Assembly: GCA_011947345.1 (NCBI GenBank)
Contig: JAAVTG010000228.1
Span: forward strand, 1 to 26,392
Direction of reading: 5' to 3'
Length of the DNA stretch: 26,392 nt
DNA from: Phytophthora quininea
Taxonomy: Eukaryota > Oomycota > Peronosporomycetes > Peronosporales > Peronosporaceae
Of the stretch, positions 1 through 10,081 are shown in pieces (positions within the stretch are counted from its first letter, which is position 1; each line of letters starts with the position of its first letter). The position numbers were made by a program, and so were the translations under genes. The notes beneath the pieces are model-generated. The model was not told the origin of the DNA. It saw only the letters and a list, made by a program, of their open reading frames with translations, and made no database searches.

Positions 1-1363
1 TGGGTCGTTGTTAAACGATGCTTGGCAGCGCTGCTCCAGTATTTTCTCCCGACAGGCGTCTGGCTGTATGCTGGCGTACTTGACATCTTCAGCTGTATCC
101 ACGTTGTGGTCATTCGCGCATTATCCCGGTGTCGCTTTGCACATTTTAATCGGTAGCCAGTCCTCATTGCCTATGAATTTCTTGCCAACATTCACCAACG
201 CCAAATCCGGATAGCTCAGATGAATGTTATACTGTACCTTCGGCGGAAGTAATCCACGACAGACATTGCCCCACCCTTGGTTATTCATCAAGGTTTTGGC
301 AGGGGAAGCATCACTCAGCCCAACAATGGCGTGTCTGCGAGCTGTTCGATGCGTAGGCACAACCTCAATCCCGCACAGCTCAGATGCTAAACGATTTTTA
401 TCGCATTCTGAGAGAAATCGCACTTCTTGTGGGTTCGTAAAATTGCCTTGACCAACTCCACGAGCGGGCTAGGCGAAAGAAAAAGCCTTGGAATTGGGGC
501 GGTGTTCATGAGCAGCTTCTGGCTGGCAAAATGCAGCGTTTGGTGGTAACCCCAGCAGAACTGCTTTCCACCCTGACGTGGAATAGCGTTCATCATCGAG
601 AAAAAGTTGGCCTTTACAGTAACCCAGCAAGATGGCACCCTAAAGCTTGGAGATTTGGCAACACATTCACGTCAGGATCTGAATTGTAATGTCGAAGAGA
701 GTTTGTCGGAACCACTTCGGCGAGCTTCATCTGCACTACAAAGGCTCGATGGTGGTGCCGGCCCCGATTGACCCAATTTGACCCCAGTGAACGTCTTGCT
801 TTGGTTTGCCCGTGGCAGTTTGGAAGGAGCGTACAGCGCCGCCATGCCGTCACGCACAATACGAACATCACCGAACTCTGGCTCGTACTGCAAACGAGCA
901 GCACTGATGATTCTTCGCACCAGTTTGCGTGATAGGCGCGGCGGTGTAGTCGACTCGTTGGTGATTCCAATGGTCGAGTGCTCTACGTCCACGTGATACC
1001 TGAAGATTTTCGGCGGCACGGAATTTAATCGAACCCGAAAGCAGTTCAATTCAAGCTGCACGGCCCTCCCACGTCTCGCAACCCCAGGGCGGCGGCAAGC
1101 GAGAAACTGGTCATCTGGATTGACGTCGCGAATGCCAGCGCGGCCGGTCCATTCTTCTTGGATCGGTGGCTCTTTGATAGCATGGCACACACCTCCATAC
1201 CTGAGCCAGCGACCATGACAGATTCAAGACCGACGAGGTCACTTCTGTAGTAGCTTCCATCCTTACGGCCTTGACGCCCATATTTACCACGGTTTCCACG
1301 GTCTTCACTGCCAGTGCTGGCACGGTACTCGCTACAGCCCCTGTAGCTCATTCGCTTCTCCAT
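1..1363 (-). pseudogene. AGO: Argonaute (AGO) 5' half: RG-rich N-terminus, ArgoN, linker 1, PAZ; disrupted and cut by window edge
   Basis: Argonautes bind small RNAs and silence complementary transcripts or chromatin. The minus strand, read in successive frames, shows an RG-rich start (MSYRG..., about 1351-1260), an ArgoN domain (RPGVARRGRAVQLELNCF near 1100; later LVRRIISAARLQYEP and DGMAALYAPSKLP), linker 1 (FCWGYHQTLHFASQKLLMN, about 570-500) and PAZ (GIEVVPTHRTARRHAIVGLS; VQYNIHLSYPDLALVNVGKK; DWLPIKMCKATPG). The order and motifs match eukaryotic Argonautes. The MID and PIWI domains lie beyond the left edge. Frame changes occur near 1200 (less certain), 760, 625 and 440. A TAA at 121-123 replaces the Gln expected after PAZ 'CKxxPG', and homologous-looking coding continues past it (ACREKILEQRCQASFNNDP). 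No GT-AG intron was found that explains the frame changes. Start at 1363 or 1351. It may be a true pseudogene or a gene with assembly errors; the stop codon favours decay. Identity is secure, functional status is not. Confidence 0.82.
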
Positions 1364-1368
1364 CTTTG

Positions 1369-1382
1369 CGGCAAAATGATTG
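1369..1382 (-). promoter_or_regulatory. Possible oomycete initiator (Inr)-like element upstream of AGO
   Basis: On the minus strand, ATCATTTTGCCGCAAAG lies directly before the ATG at 1363. The TCATTTT core resembles the oomycete Inr (TCAYTTY-type), which normally sits a short distance upstream of the start codon. It is a short match and could be chance, but its position supports the 1363 start. Confidence 0.3.
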
Positions 1383-1755
1383 TGAGAACACTTGGTTGAC
1401 AGGACCGCCGGTACAGGAGCAACAGGATGATGTCATTTTGCCAACCGTCAGCTGCATAAAATAATGAGCACGAGTAACTTGTTGTTGGCTTGCGAGTTGC
1501 GGCGGGGACGGGTAGCTTTGCGTCGGGAGCCGCGAGATAAAACCAACCAAAGGATGCCGTGGGCAGCTCCGCCAAATCAAGTAACCAAACAATAACACCA
1601 GTCGAATGCTGCCGGCTATCCTGCTCTACTGTTTGATGTTCAATGACAAAGAAAACAAGAGAAACAAAACCCACATCCAGCTCAGTTAGTCAATTGTTCC
1701 ATTCAGAGGTTACGTACTTTGTGTTCCTGTCCTCTTGTCAAAATCCACAACTCCC
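1383..1755. other. Intergenic stretch between AGO 5' end and C2-DysF 3' end
   Basis: It should hold the AGO promoter and the 3' UTR of the C2-DysF gene. The overlapping open frames here have no recognisable domain and look like chance. No RNA gene or repeat was seen. Confidence 0.5.
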
Positions 1756-2495
1756 TCATTCACAGGCGACAGCAGGACGGCAATTATTCTGCCAGAGACG
1801 GCGACGTGCGTAGCAAGTGGTGGAGACCGAGGCCGCCCAGGGGCCCGTGTACGTGCTGGCGTAGACCCATCCGTGGTCGTCGCCCTTCTTCGTAGAGTAG
1901 GCCCATCCGGCACCTTCCAGTCCGTCCGGCACTTCGGGCGCCACGTGGTCAAAGTTGTCGGACGAGACCTGCAGGTCGAAGGTGGACCAGTGGCGACGCT
2001 CGTTGTTGTGCGAGGGCGTCCACTTGCCGTCGACGTAGTCCTCGTTCTCCCAGACGCAGAGTGTCTTCTGTCCGTCCGTCTCCACGGCGTAGCAGATATC
2101 CAGCTGCAACGTGGACTTTTGTTGCGGGTTTTGGCGGCTTGCTGCAGGCCCGCAGGGACCGTCAGCTCGTACGTATCCACCGCGGCTTCATTGGGGCGCG
2201 CTTCAAACACGGACAGAGGCAGCGTCAGCTCGCCCAGCAAGTCGTCCTGCTTGAAGCGGTCGCTGTCTACCACCTGCACCGTCAGACGCCGCTCCGTGTG
2301 CGAAGGGGCCACCTCAAACTCGAACGTCTCCGCCGGCTGCCATACAGGATCCAGGCAGGCCGCCACGCAGGACGAACGCAGGTACTCGTCGCCCAGCTGG
2401 AAGGTCACGAACGGGTCGCTGGCGCTTCCCTGCAGATACGTGTCGGCCACCGGCAGGTTGTTGGCGCGCAGCAGCGTCACGATGAGCTGCGGCAT
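1756..2495 (-). CDS. C2 domain + DysF (dysferlin-type) domain protein, one frameshift
   Basis: A predicted soluble protein of about 246 residues once one base is allowed for. Residues 1-115 form a C2 domain starting at once (MPQLIVTLLRANNLP), with the SDPFVTFQL strand and the DSDRFKQDDLLGELTLPL segment whose acidic residues suit calcium-dependent phospholipid binding. After a short linker the frame changes near 2110-2120. The second half (LDICYAVE..., VWENEDYVDGKW, GWVYASTYTGPW, CYARRRLW) has the Trp/Arg pattern of DysFN/DysFC modules of dysferlin and peroxisomal Pex23/30-type proteins. The start at 2495 is chosen over an ATG at 2525 because the C2 fold begins there. No membrane segment is visible, unlike true ferlins. 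The role is inferred as membrane or lipid binding; the partner is unknown. It is divergent from the Nop9-like gene across 116 bp. C2 is confident, DysF less so. Confidence 0.75.
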
Positions 2496-2611
2496 CGCAA
2501 GGGAGCTTTTGATCTGATACTTCAAGCAGTAGTCCCGTAATCAACGACTTATTGTCACGTTTATTTACGGGAGCGGTCCATTGGACAAGACGTCACTTGA
2601 CTTGTAGCACG
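2496..2611. promoter_or_regulatory. Divergent promoter between the C2-DysF gene and NOP9
   Basis: This 116-bp gap separates the two start codons, so both promoters must lie here or overlap the genes. It contains CCATTGG (an inverted CCAAT box, about 2578-2584) and GTCACTTGAC at about 2592-2601, whose TCACTT core resembles the oomycete initiator and lies about 14 nt before the NOP9 ATG. These matches are suggestive only. Confidence 0.4.
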
Positions 2612-4661
2612 ATGGCCGACGAACATGCCGCCGAGACGCGGCAGCGACCCGAGTACGAACTCTCACTGCGTGGTTTACTAAATGAGCCGCTTACTTACCT
2701 TTATTATGCTCCGATAGACGCCTGCGACCGCGTCGACTGGAGCAAGACACGCTCTCGTACCTGAAGGAGGTGACGGAGATGCTGACGCAGGCCGACGACT
2801 CGACTCCGGAGGACAACGAGTTGCTGCTATGGAACGTGCTGGTGGAGCTGGCTCCACGAGCTGCTAGCGCCGCCTCGGACCGCCACGCCGGCGAGTTGTT
2901 GGAGGTGTTCCTGCCCAAGATGAGCGACCATCAGCTGCGCTTCTTGCTGCACAAGATGAATGGCTACATGAGCCACTTGTGGACCAACCGCTACTCATCC
3001 CACGTGCTGCAGCACTTGCTGTCTAGAGCTAGTGCCGTGGTGGCGAAGGAGCAGGAGATAGGGGGCAGGACGAACAGGACGACGACGATCGCATGCAGGA
3101 CGTGCCGCTGATGAGCGACGTGATCGTGGAGATGGTCAAGGAGGTCGAGAGAGTGGATCACGCTCATGAACGACGTGAGCGCCAGTCACGTGCTGCGCTC
3201 CGTGCTGGCGGTGCTGGCTGGCAAGCCACTCGTGCCGGAGAAGCGCGGCAAGAAGGCCAAGCACCGAGTGGTGACGTTCACGGAGGCTCGACCGGGCAAG
3301 GACGGCAGCGAAGTCACCTACGACGTGCCAAAGTCGTTTGAAAAGCTGTTCAAGGAGCTTTTGAACGTGCTGATTCAGAGCACAACGCACGAGCTGCAGA
3401 ACTTGCTGTACGATCAGAACTCGGGGCCACTAATTGCTTCGGCACTGAAGCTGGCGCCGTCGAAATACCAGCGGAAGCTTGCGGAGCGGGTACTGCAGTG
3501 GGAGGACGAGGACTCGTGCGAGAGCGGCTTCTTTGACTTGGCTGCCGACGCGGTGACCAGCCACTTGCTCGAGGCGCTGTTCGAGAGCGCGAGCGACAAG
3601 TTTTTCGCCAAGGTTTTCCAGCGATGCGTGCGCGGCAAGATGCTGCAGCTCGCAGAACACAACATTGCCAACTACGTGGTGCAGCACGCGATTGTGCGTA
3701 TCGGCACGAAAGACTTGGCGCTGGAGGTGCTGGAGGAACTGGAGGCGTCACTGTGGACGCTGCTGACCATGGGTCGCCCCGGTGTCATCTGGCGAGTGGT
3801 GGAGATGTGTGTCAAGTTCAAGTTGCACCAGCAAGAAGTCTTTACGGCGTTGGAGAATGCCATCGCCAAGCAGGAAAGCAAGAAGCCTGAGGCTGTACGC
3901 AAAAACTTTGTGGCTTCCCTGCTAAACGTGCAGTTGTCAACCTCTGCGACGTCGGCAAAGGTACAATTGAACGTCATGGGCGCCAAGATCATCGAGCAAT
4001 TGCAGAAGTTTGAAGCGGGCGAGTATTTGACGCCCTTGTACACGGCGATTCTTGCCTTCAACTCGGTGCAGCTAGTAGCGTTGGCTAAGGACTCGACAGG
4101 CAGTCGCTGCGTGGTGGAGCCCATTTGGGAGTCCAAGGACCCCAGCACGGCATGGGTGCGCGACGCATTGAACGCTTTGTGGGCAAGTTTGGTGCACTAG
4201 CTATGGATCGTCTCGGTGCCTTTTCGGTGATGAAATGCTACGAAGACCTGCCGCTGGAGAAGAAGGAGGCTGTGGTGCATGAACTGTTGGCTGTGGAGAC
4301 GCAGCTCACTGGCAGTCACTTCTCCCAGCTCGTGATGAACACGTGCCATCTCTTCGAGTACAAGCAAAGTCGTGAGAAGTGGGAGGCGCTGTACACGAAG
4401 CAGCAGAAGATCGCCGACCTGTTCAAGGACGTAGAGGAGACCACGAACACGCACAAGAAGCACAAGAAGGACAAAAAGACAAAGAAACGTAAGGCCGTTC
4501 AGCTCACGGAAGAGGAGGCCGAACAGCGTAAGGAAGAAGTGGCTAAGAGTGCCGATGTAGCCATGATCATGGACGCTCTTCGAGGTGGAGCTTCTGGCAA
4601 GGAAAAGAAGCACAAAAAGAGCAAGAAGAGCAAGAAGCGTCGAGGTAGCGAAGACGAATAG
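2612..4661 (+). CDS. NOP9: Nop9-like nucleolar PUF-repeat protein, four frame changes
   Basis: Nop9 is a pumilio-type RNA-binding protein of the nucleolus that binds the 18S/ITS1 region of pre-rRNA and is needed for small-subunit maturation. Here about 683 residues are implied (2,050 nt with a net two bases missing gives 684 codons). PUF-like helical repeats include LWTNRYSSHVLQHLLSRA (about 2971-3024), LMNDVSASHVLRSVLAVL (3163-3216), DAVTSHLLEALFES and MLQLAEHNIANYVVQHAI (3549-3692), and FGALAMDRLGAFSVMKCY (4188-4241). The spacing, including 'asn-xxx-HVL' and 'AxNxVVQ' motifs, fits Nop9 better than canonical Pumilio. The C-terminal tail from about 4440 is Lys-rich (HKKHKKDKKTKKRK; KEKKHKKSKKSKKRR), as expected for a nucleolar signal. 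The frame changes near 2735, 3065, 3150 and 4170; conserved sequence continues across each, so this is probably one intact gene with base errors. It converges on gene A with 74 bp between stops. Confidence 0.85.
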
Positions 4662-4735
4662 ATGGCGAAACACACTTAGAAGAGCTAAACAATATAGATG
4701 ACAACGTAGATACGGGTAAAAAACTGTGACGACCT
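4662..4735. other. Short convergent intergenic gap
   Basis: These 74 bp lie between the stop codons of NOP9 (plus) and gene A (minus), so the 3' UTRs probably overlap. No clear poly(A) signal or repeat is evident. Confidence 0.5.
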
Positions 4736-7164
4736 TTACACCTTCTTGTAATTCAGCTCGAAGCTGCTGTGCACTTCCCAAACAGGCACCGCAGCTTCCT
4801 CCTCCGTATCACTTACATGATACCGTCCGGCAGATTTTCGCTTGGCACGCAGCGACATCTCAGCCAAACAAGCCATCTCCTCCTCAGTGAACTTCGTCGA
4901 GGCCGTCGTGGCTAAAATGTCGCCGTCGATCGCCAAACCCGCTCCTCGCTGACACTCAAAGCGCATGCGAACGTGGTAAGATCGGTCGTCTGGCTGCGTA
5001 GCCCACTTGAACACGTCGAGATAGATCACGAGTTGGTTCTTTTCATCGACGGAGATTTCTCCTACGTAGTCTCCGTTGGCTCCACCGGAACCGCCCGCAG
5101 TCGTGCCGTTCGGAAAGAGTCGAAATACGCGGTCCTTGCTATCAAGCACAACATGCATACAATCCAATCGACCAGCTATGCCGAGCGACGACCGGATCCG
5201 AAGCGAGCAGCCTTCGATATCCAGCGCTACTTCCAGCCGGACGACCTGCGATAGGATCTCGAACAGGGAGAGCAATGTCAATGTCATGTCCGACTCGCTC
5301 GGGGTATTTGGTTTCCACTGGGCACGCTCCATATCCAGCAGCCATGTGCCGGTCCAGTCTTTTCGACCGTATTGTGAGGACGGTAAGCTGTGAGGAAATT
5401 CACCGCCACTCCTGTTCTCGGCAACTTTGTGTTGCTGATGAACGTATCGCGCATATGAGCCACGAAAGCATTCCATCCAGCGAAACTCTGGCCGCTCAAT
5501 AGCTGGCGCACTTGCGGTCGCTTAGCATGGAAATCAGGGTATGAATACACCGCCGCAATGACCTCTTCAGCTACTTTTCCTAGGTTGCTAAGTGGTGTCG
5601 CCGCAAACACTTCAGCGTTCAGACGCTCCTCTAGTTCTCGCAGAAACAGCAAGAAGATCGCCCGTAGTTTCGTCTTGTCCAGCACACAGCCAGCGTGGAG
5701 GCGGAAAAACTTGCGCAGCCACTGGCGCGTTTGCTTTGAGGACAGCCAACCCAAGGCCTGCGCAGATACCCGCAACAGCGTCTGCAACTCGATCGGAACG
5801 GAAGCAGTGCGGCCCACATTATCCTTTTCCCCGGAAGCAGAACGAGAGTTACGATCGGCGCAGTGCTGGAGTAGAAGCTCCGAGAAGCAGTCTCTCCTGT
5901 CTGTCGTCGTCGATAGTAGCTGAAGTAGTCTGCACTCTATCGTCTTCAAAATCTCGTCTACACAGGACGAATAGATCCCTAATGGCGCCCAGTCCAAGAA
6001 CGAATACAACAGCGCCAGGTTCTTGGAGACCGCGACGGCTGAGGCGTTGGAGTGCTCCCAGAACAACTTGTTCTCCAACGGATGCACCACTATCTCTTCC
6101 GTGGGTCTCACAGCTACTCGACGTCGACGCTTTGCATCCGGTTCGTACGTGTCTTCCACTGGGTCGTCTCCCCACGCCTCGAAGCTGCTTTCACGCGGTG
6201 CAGGAACTACTCTAGCACTCTGTCCTGCTCGGTAGAGCGCTCGTTCATAGACCAGATCCTCCAAACCACCCCGGCGTTGGGAATGTGTAGGCACACTGCG
6301 GTTCACGGGCATCTTGACCGTCTTGACCACCATCTTCCGAGGTGGGGTGCCCAGCTTCGACGCCGCCAACGCCACTGCCTGTGCTGCTTGGATTTGCTCC
6401 AGCGGCGCGCGTCGGTACGAGATGACGGTGAACTCGGGCGAGGAGATGACGTGCAGCACTCGGTAGAGCTGCGTGAAGGCCTCGCTGCTGGAGATAGCCG
6501 TGAAGTTGTCGTCCATGTCGACGGCGCACTGCTCCACCACGTAGGCCTTGAGCACGTGCTTCATGAGTCTCTGGGCCTTGTTGGCGCCGCTCTCCCAGTC
6601 GTAGTACCACCGGGACACGCTCTTGCCATTGAGGTGGAAGACGAGCGTCGAGTCCTCGTCGTCGCTCTCAGCAGCTCGGATGACGAGCCCCGACGGTCGG
6701 TCCTGCACGCCGGCGATCCACTGCCCTTCGAGGTGGGTATCGGTCTGGACGTTGGGCTGGATCTTGTCCACTTGGACACACTCGCCGGCGCGCAGACTCA
6801 CATCGCTGACTGCTTCGAAGCGTGCGAAAACCGAAAGCACTTGGCTGGGAGACGGCTTGAGCGGGGCCGAGCCTGGAGGACGCTCGGCCAGCTGCACTTG
6901 GACGCTGAGAGACGACCCGCAGTAGCTGCGGTCGATGTGCTCGGGACAGCAGTGCGGGAAGCAGCGCAGGATCTTGAGCCCCTTGGTGCGGTTGCTTCTG
7001 TGAATAGCAAGTGAGACAGAGACTGGTCAGATGGACCCCTCTGGGAGGCAGGACTGGCGAGGGCCGCACCGCTTGTACTCGGGGCAGAAGAGCTGCTCGT
7101 GCGCGCACTCGAGGCGGAAGAAGCGGGCCGAGGCCACCTGCAGCGGCGCGGACGGGGGCGCCAT
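4736..7164 (-). CDS. Paralogue A of an unrecognised oomycete-type family (two exons, one frameshift)
   Basis: I do not recognise the family. Exon 1 is 7164-7070 (31 codons plus two bases), intron 7069-6998, exon 2 6997-4736; about 785 residues when one base is restored. The N-terminus is Cys/His-rich across the splice junction (ECAHEQLFCPEYKR, then CFPHCCPEHIDRSYCGSS), a possible zinc site. A conserved core follows (VFARFEAVSDVSLRAGECV; SRWYYDWESGANKAQRL; SSPEFTVISYRRAP). A variable linker holds a basic patch (DAKRRRRVA, around residue 320), a possible nuclear signal. A helical region (WLRKFFRLHAGCVLDKTKLR; GWNAFVAHMRDTF) leads to a C-terminal beta-rich domain from DWTGTWLLDMERAQW to about IDGDILATT. 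The frame breaks at 5360-5363, where A has four T (A on the coding strand) and copy B has five. No transmembrane segment or signal peptide was seen. Closest relative in the window: B, inverted. A nuclear, DNA- or RNA-related role is only a guess. Confidence 0.78.
6998..7069 (-). other. Intron of paralogue A
   Basis: This 72-nt GT-AG intron interrupts an Arg codon (AAG CG^A). The donor GTGCGG departs from the usual GTRNGT; the acceptor is CTATTCACAG. It is supported by the same intron in B (2 differences in 72 nt) and a different intron at the same position in C. Confidence 0.8.
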
Positions 7165-8690
7165 GGGTCTCTGCGGGTCTTCCGATCGGATTGTGATGGT
7201 CCTTCCACAAAAAGCGTCCTCTCGCCTGCGCAGTCATTCGAGCACACGGCGAGCTGTGTGAGGCGTCTTTGTCCAGCCGCCTGTCTTTGGTCCGGCTTCA
7301 ACGCCGACCAAGTTTGGTCGCTGTAAAGCAGCCAGCGAAGGCGAAGGCGCTGGCTCAGGTGTCGGCGAGTTTACGACGCTCGGTTTCTCGACGACGCATT
7401 TTAAAGATGTTTGGCCAGAGGATTTCGAGAGGCATGCCAATAGCGGTACGAGGTTGGAGATCGCAAGCCGCTGCAGCATCGTCTCGGTGCTGCTTTTCGC
7501 GGCGGGGGACAGGAAGACGAGGTCGCCCGCCAGCTAGACTGCGAAACTCTGGTTTGAACTGGGAGGGTCCACGCGCCCTTGCTGCAAACGAATCGCCAGC
7601 ACTGCGTCCGCGCCATCATCCCAGTTGACGGAAAAATGTTTCTCTTTGTTTCATTTTTCGGGACTCGATGGACGAGCGAAGACCAGCGGGCGACCGCTCG
7701 ACAGAAGCGCGGACTCGCCCAGAACAAGTCGAGGGCGCGTTGGAGATGGTCCAGACGCCTGTGAAAGCTGCATATCTGGAAGGTGATGACAAGTAGAAGA
7801 GGTGAGCACCGCTCAATGTTGGTTCCCCGCTGTTGGAGCACAACGATAGGCTTAAGAAAACTCACTGTTTGAATGTGGACGGGCTTCTTCTGCAAAATGG
7901 GGTGGGCTATTCTGCCCGGACAGTAAAAAAACTGTTTGACGTCTGCGGACGAAATGGGAAGCCTGGACGAAGGGCACTGGGTTGCATCACAGCATTGGAA
8001 TTTCGTGCGGGACAACGGTCGTGATGGCAACATTCCGACGAGTGTGACCCAGGATATCGAAGTGGGATGGATGTAACGACGGCAGGAACGTGGTGGCGGG
8101 CATTGCCTTGGATGCTGGAGAGTGTCAACAGAAATGAATAGCTGGCTTCGGAAGGAAACATTGAAACTTCAGCTGGGGTTTGTTACAACGCTCACAACGG
8201 CAGCGAAGAGAACCCGCTGCCTAATACCGCCCCGACAAGTATCCGCGAGGTCTTTTCACGACAGCAACCAACGAAGCATGGTGTGAAGCATGCAATCGCT
8301 CGCATAGGATGCGCGCTTTGTGGCGGAAGACAAACTAACCGTCGGGTCTCCCTTTTGTGGTCGTTGCTGAGCATGCTTTCGATCGATCCCGTCGGTGTCA
8401 ATTTCAACCGCTGGAAGCCGTCGATAGCCCAGCGGGGCTCCGAATAACGTAGTCACATGGATCCGTGGCTGGCAGTACTTCCTCTGGAAGTTTTGTTCGC
8501 GTCTGTCGCTCGATAGCGCAGGGCTGGATGCAGCAGTCGCGACAATGTGGCCGCGCACGCCGGGCATCGCCCGTACGCTACCGAGGTTCTCGATAAAGAA
8601 AATGGACTGCGCGTCGTCGGGCCCACTGCGGGGTGGCATCAACGCACCAGGAGGCACAACTGCATGCGAGAACCCGCTATATCATCTAGT
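7165..8690. other. 1.5 kb without a recognisable gene
   Basis: This is the upstream flank of gene A. Homology to the flank of gene B stops about 20 bp above the ATG. Several open frames exist on both strands (for example 8033-7401 minus and 8657-8256 minus) but show no domain or repeat structure I recognise. No RNA gene or tandem repeat was seen. It may be old, decayed mobile DNA. Confidence 0.45.
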
Positions 8691-8693
8691 GCA

Positions 8694-9925
8694 CGGACGA
8701 AGTGAGAGTTAAGGCTCTCTCCACGCCGTCCGTGGACGCAAGAGGACGCTTGCACAGCTTTGCCGTGTCTCGCGGAGCCATTTCTGCGCTGAGGTCTCGG
8801 ACTTCCGGCGGTGCCCAAGACGGACCGGCGGACGACTTGTGCTCAACGGCTTCGCGCCCACGTTGGGTCCATCTTCGGTGATCACGGGAGACAGAGCGCG
8901 CGGATGACCCGAGTGCTTTTACTTTGTTTCCGTCTGCGGACCCGACAAGGACCTGCGGGCGTTCAGCACAAGCCGCTGCGAGCATGTAGACAGCTTCCCC
9001 GCCGGACGACCAGTACGACCAGTACGACCAGTACGACACGGTCGAGCCGACCGATTATTTGTTGCTCAGCTCCAGAAAAATAAGCTGCGACGCCTGCGGC
9101 GGGAGAAGCTGCGCCGGCACAGGCAGTCGACGGTCCGGTTGAGCGCGGCACAACTGGTTTTCGCGCGGCGAGATCAGGTCGAGGCGTGCTCGCGGCCCGG
9201 TGGACACCCGTCCGTCGCTGACGGACGATAGTTTAGCGGCGGCTTTCAGACTGTCGCCGCGACGGAGGCAGAAGCGAGTGCCTTGGTGTCGATGTTTCTC
9301 GTTTGGGGCGGGCGTGGTCGCAGACACCGGGCGGGCGTGGGGTCCACGCCGGTCGCCGCCGACGAACTGCTGGCAGCCCGCCGTTGCGTCTGGCGTTGCT
9401 GACATCGTCCTCGCGACGCTAAAACAAACAAACTAGCCGGCGGCAGACCGCGGCAAAGCGAAATCCTGTACTCTACTGCAGCAGCCAAGCATTGCGGACA
9501 CCGGTGGACCCGTGTGCAAATCTTTTCGAGCGCTTCAACAATCTGTCGGGCGGATTGGCGGACGAAAAATACTGGCGACCCGGAAACCACGCTGAAGCTC
9601 GCGGGAAAAGAGTTGACGTGGTGTTGGACGACGGCGGACGCAACCCTGAACCCGCGAGGGCCTACGTGCAGGCAGGAAGAGTGGGAACGGGCCCGCGGTC
9701 GCCTTTAGCATCGTTTGGTTTTACTCGTCGCGGTGAATATTTTTGAGGTGCCTCGCGAAGACGTTGTCGCAAAGAAGTGCGTCCACGACCTGGAGGACAC
9801 TGTTCCGTCGGCCAAGTAGGTACTGCAAGCAGGCGTGGAGCGAGTCTGTCGGCCGCGGTCGTCATTGCGCGACTATGATATTGTGATCAGGGGACGCCGC
9901 GAGCGAAAATGGCCGCAAAGTCGAT
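8694..9925 (+). repeat. R1 repeat, copy 1 (~1.23 kb)
   Basis: It is a near-identical direct repeat of 10082-11313: AGTGAGAGTTAAGG at 8701 recurs at 10088, and GGGACGCCGCGAGCGAAAAT at 9891 recurs at 11281. Differences are scattered substitutions and a few 1-4 bp indels. GC-rich, no credible ORF. It contains three perfect CAGTACGAC units at 9011-9037. It shares colinear motifs with R2: GGTGGACACC, a CGGCGGCTT stretch, AAAACAAAC, GACACCGGTGGACCC followed by TGCAAATC, and GGCGGACGAAAAATA. The biological class is unknown; orientation is arbitrary, chosen to match R2. Confidence 0.85.
9011..9037 (+). repeat. 9-bp minisatellite (CAGTACGAC)x3 in R1 copy 1
   Basis: Three perfect head-to-tail units lie here, with a partial unit on each side. 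The same array of three is in R1 copy 2, so it predates the R1 duplication. Confidence 0.85.
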
Positions 9926-10081
9926 ACTACGCCGTGGCTGTGCCGTTGCTGCGGGGGACCACGACCACGCAGCAGCACTGATAGCAGTGGCAAGGAAGGC
10001 CCAGGTCAACACCAGGGCCGGCGTCGTTGTGTCTTCACAAGCCACGTCGTCCGTCTCGCCAAAAAGAAAAAACCTCTAGTG
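9926..10081. other. ~160-bp spacer between the two R1 copies
   Basis: This stretch follows copy 1 and is absent after copy 2. It ends in TCTAGTG, which also precedes copy 1 (about 8685-8692), so the repeat border may lie a little upstream of where strong similarity begins. Confidence 0.5.

Noticed and set aside
1735..2540. Plus-strand ORFs opposite the C2-DysF gene
   Set aside because: They are antisense shadows; the minus strand shows clear C2 and DysF motifs.
2673..2717. A 45-nt GT-AG intron in NOP9 to explain the first frame change
   Set aside because: Its length is a multiple of three, so it would not change frame, and the donor GTTTAC is poor. A single-base change near 2735 explains the data better.
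7401..8033. Minus-strand ORF of 210 codons upstream of gene A
   Set aside because: No recognisable domain, composition like chance ORFs in GC-rich DNA, and no paralogue upstream of B or C.
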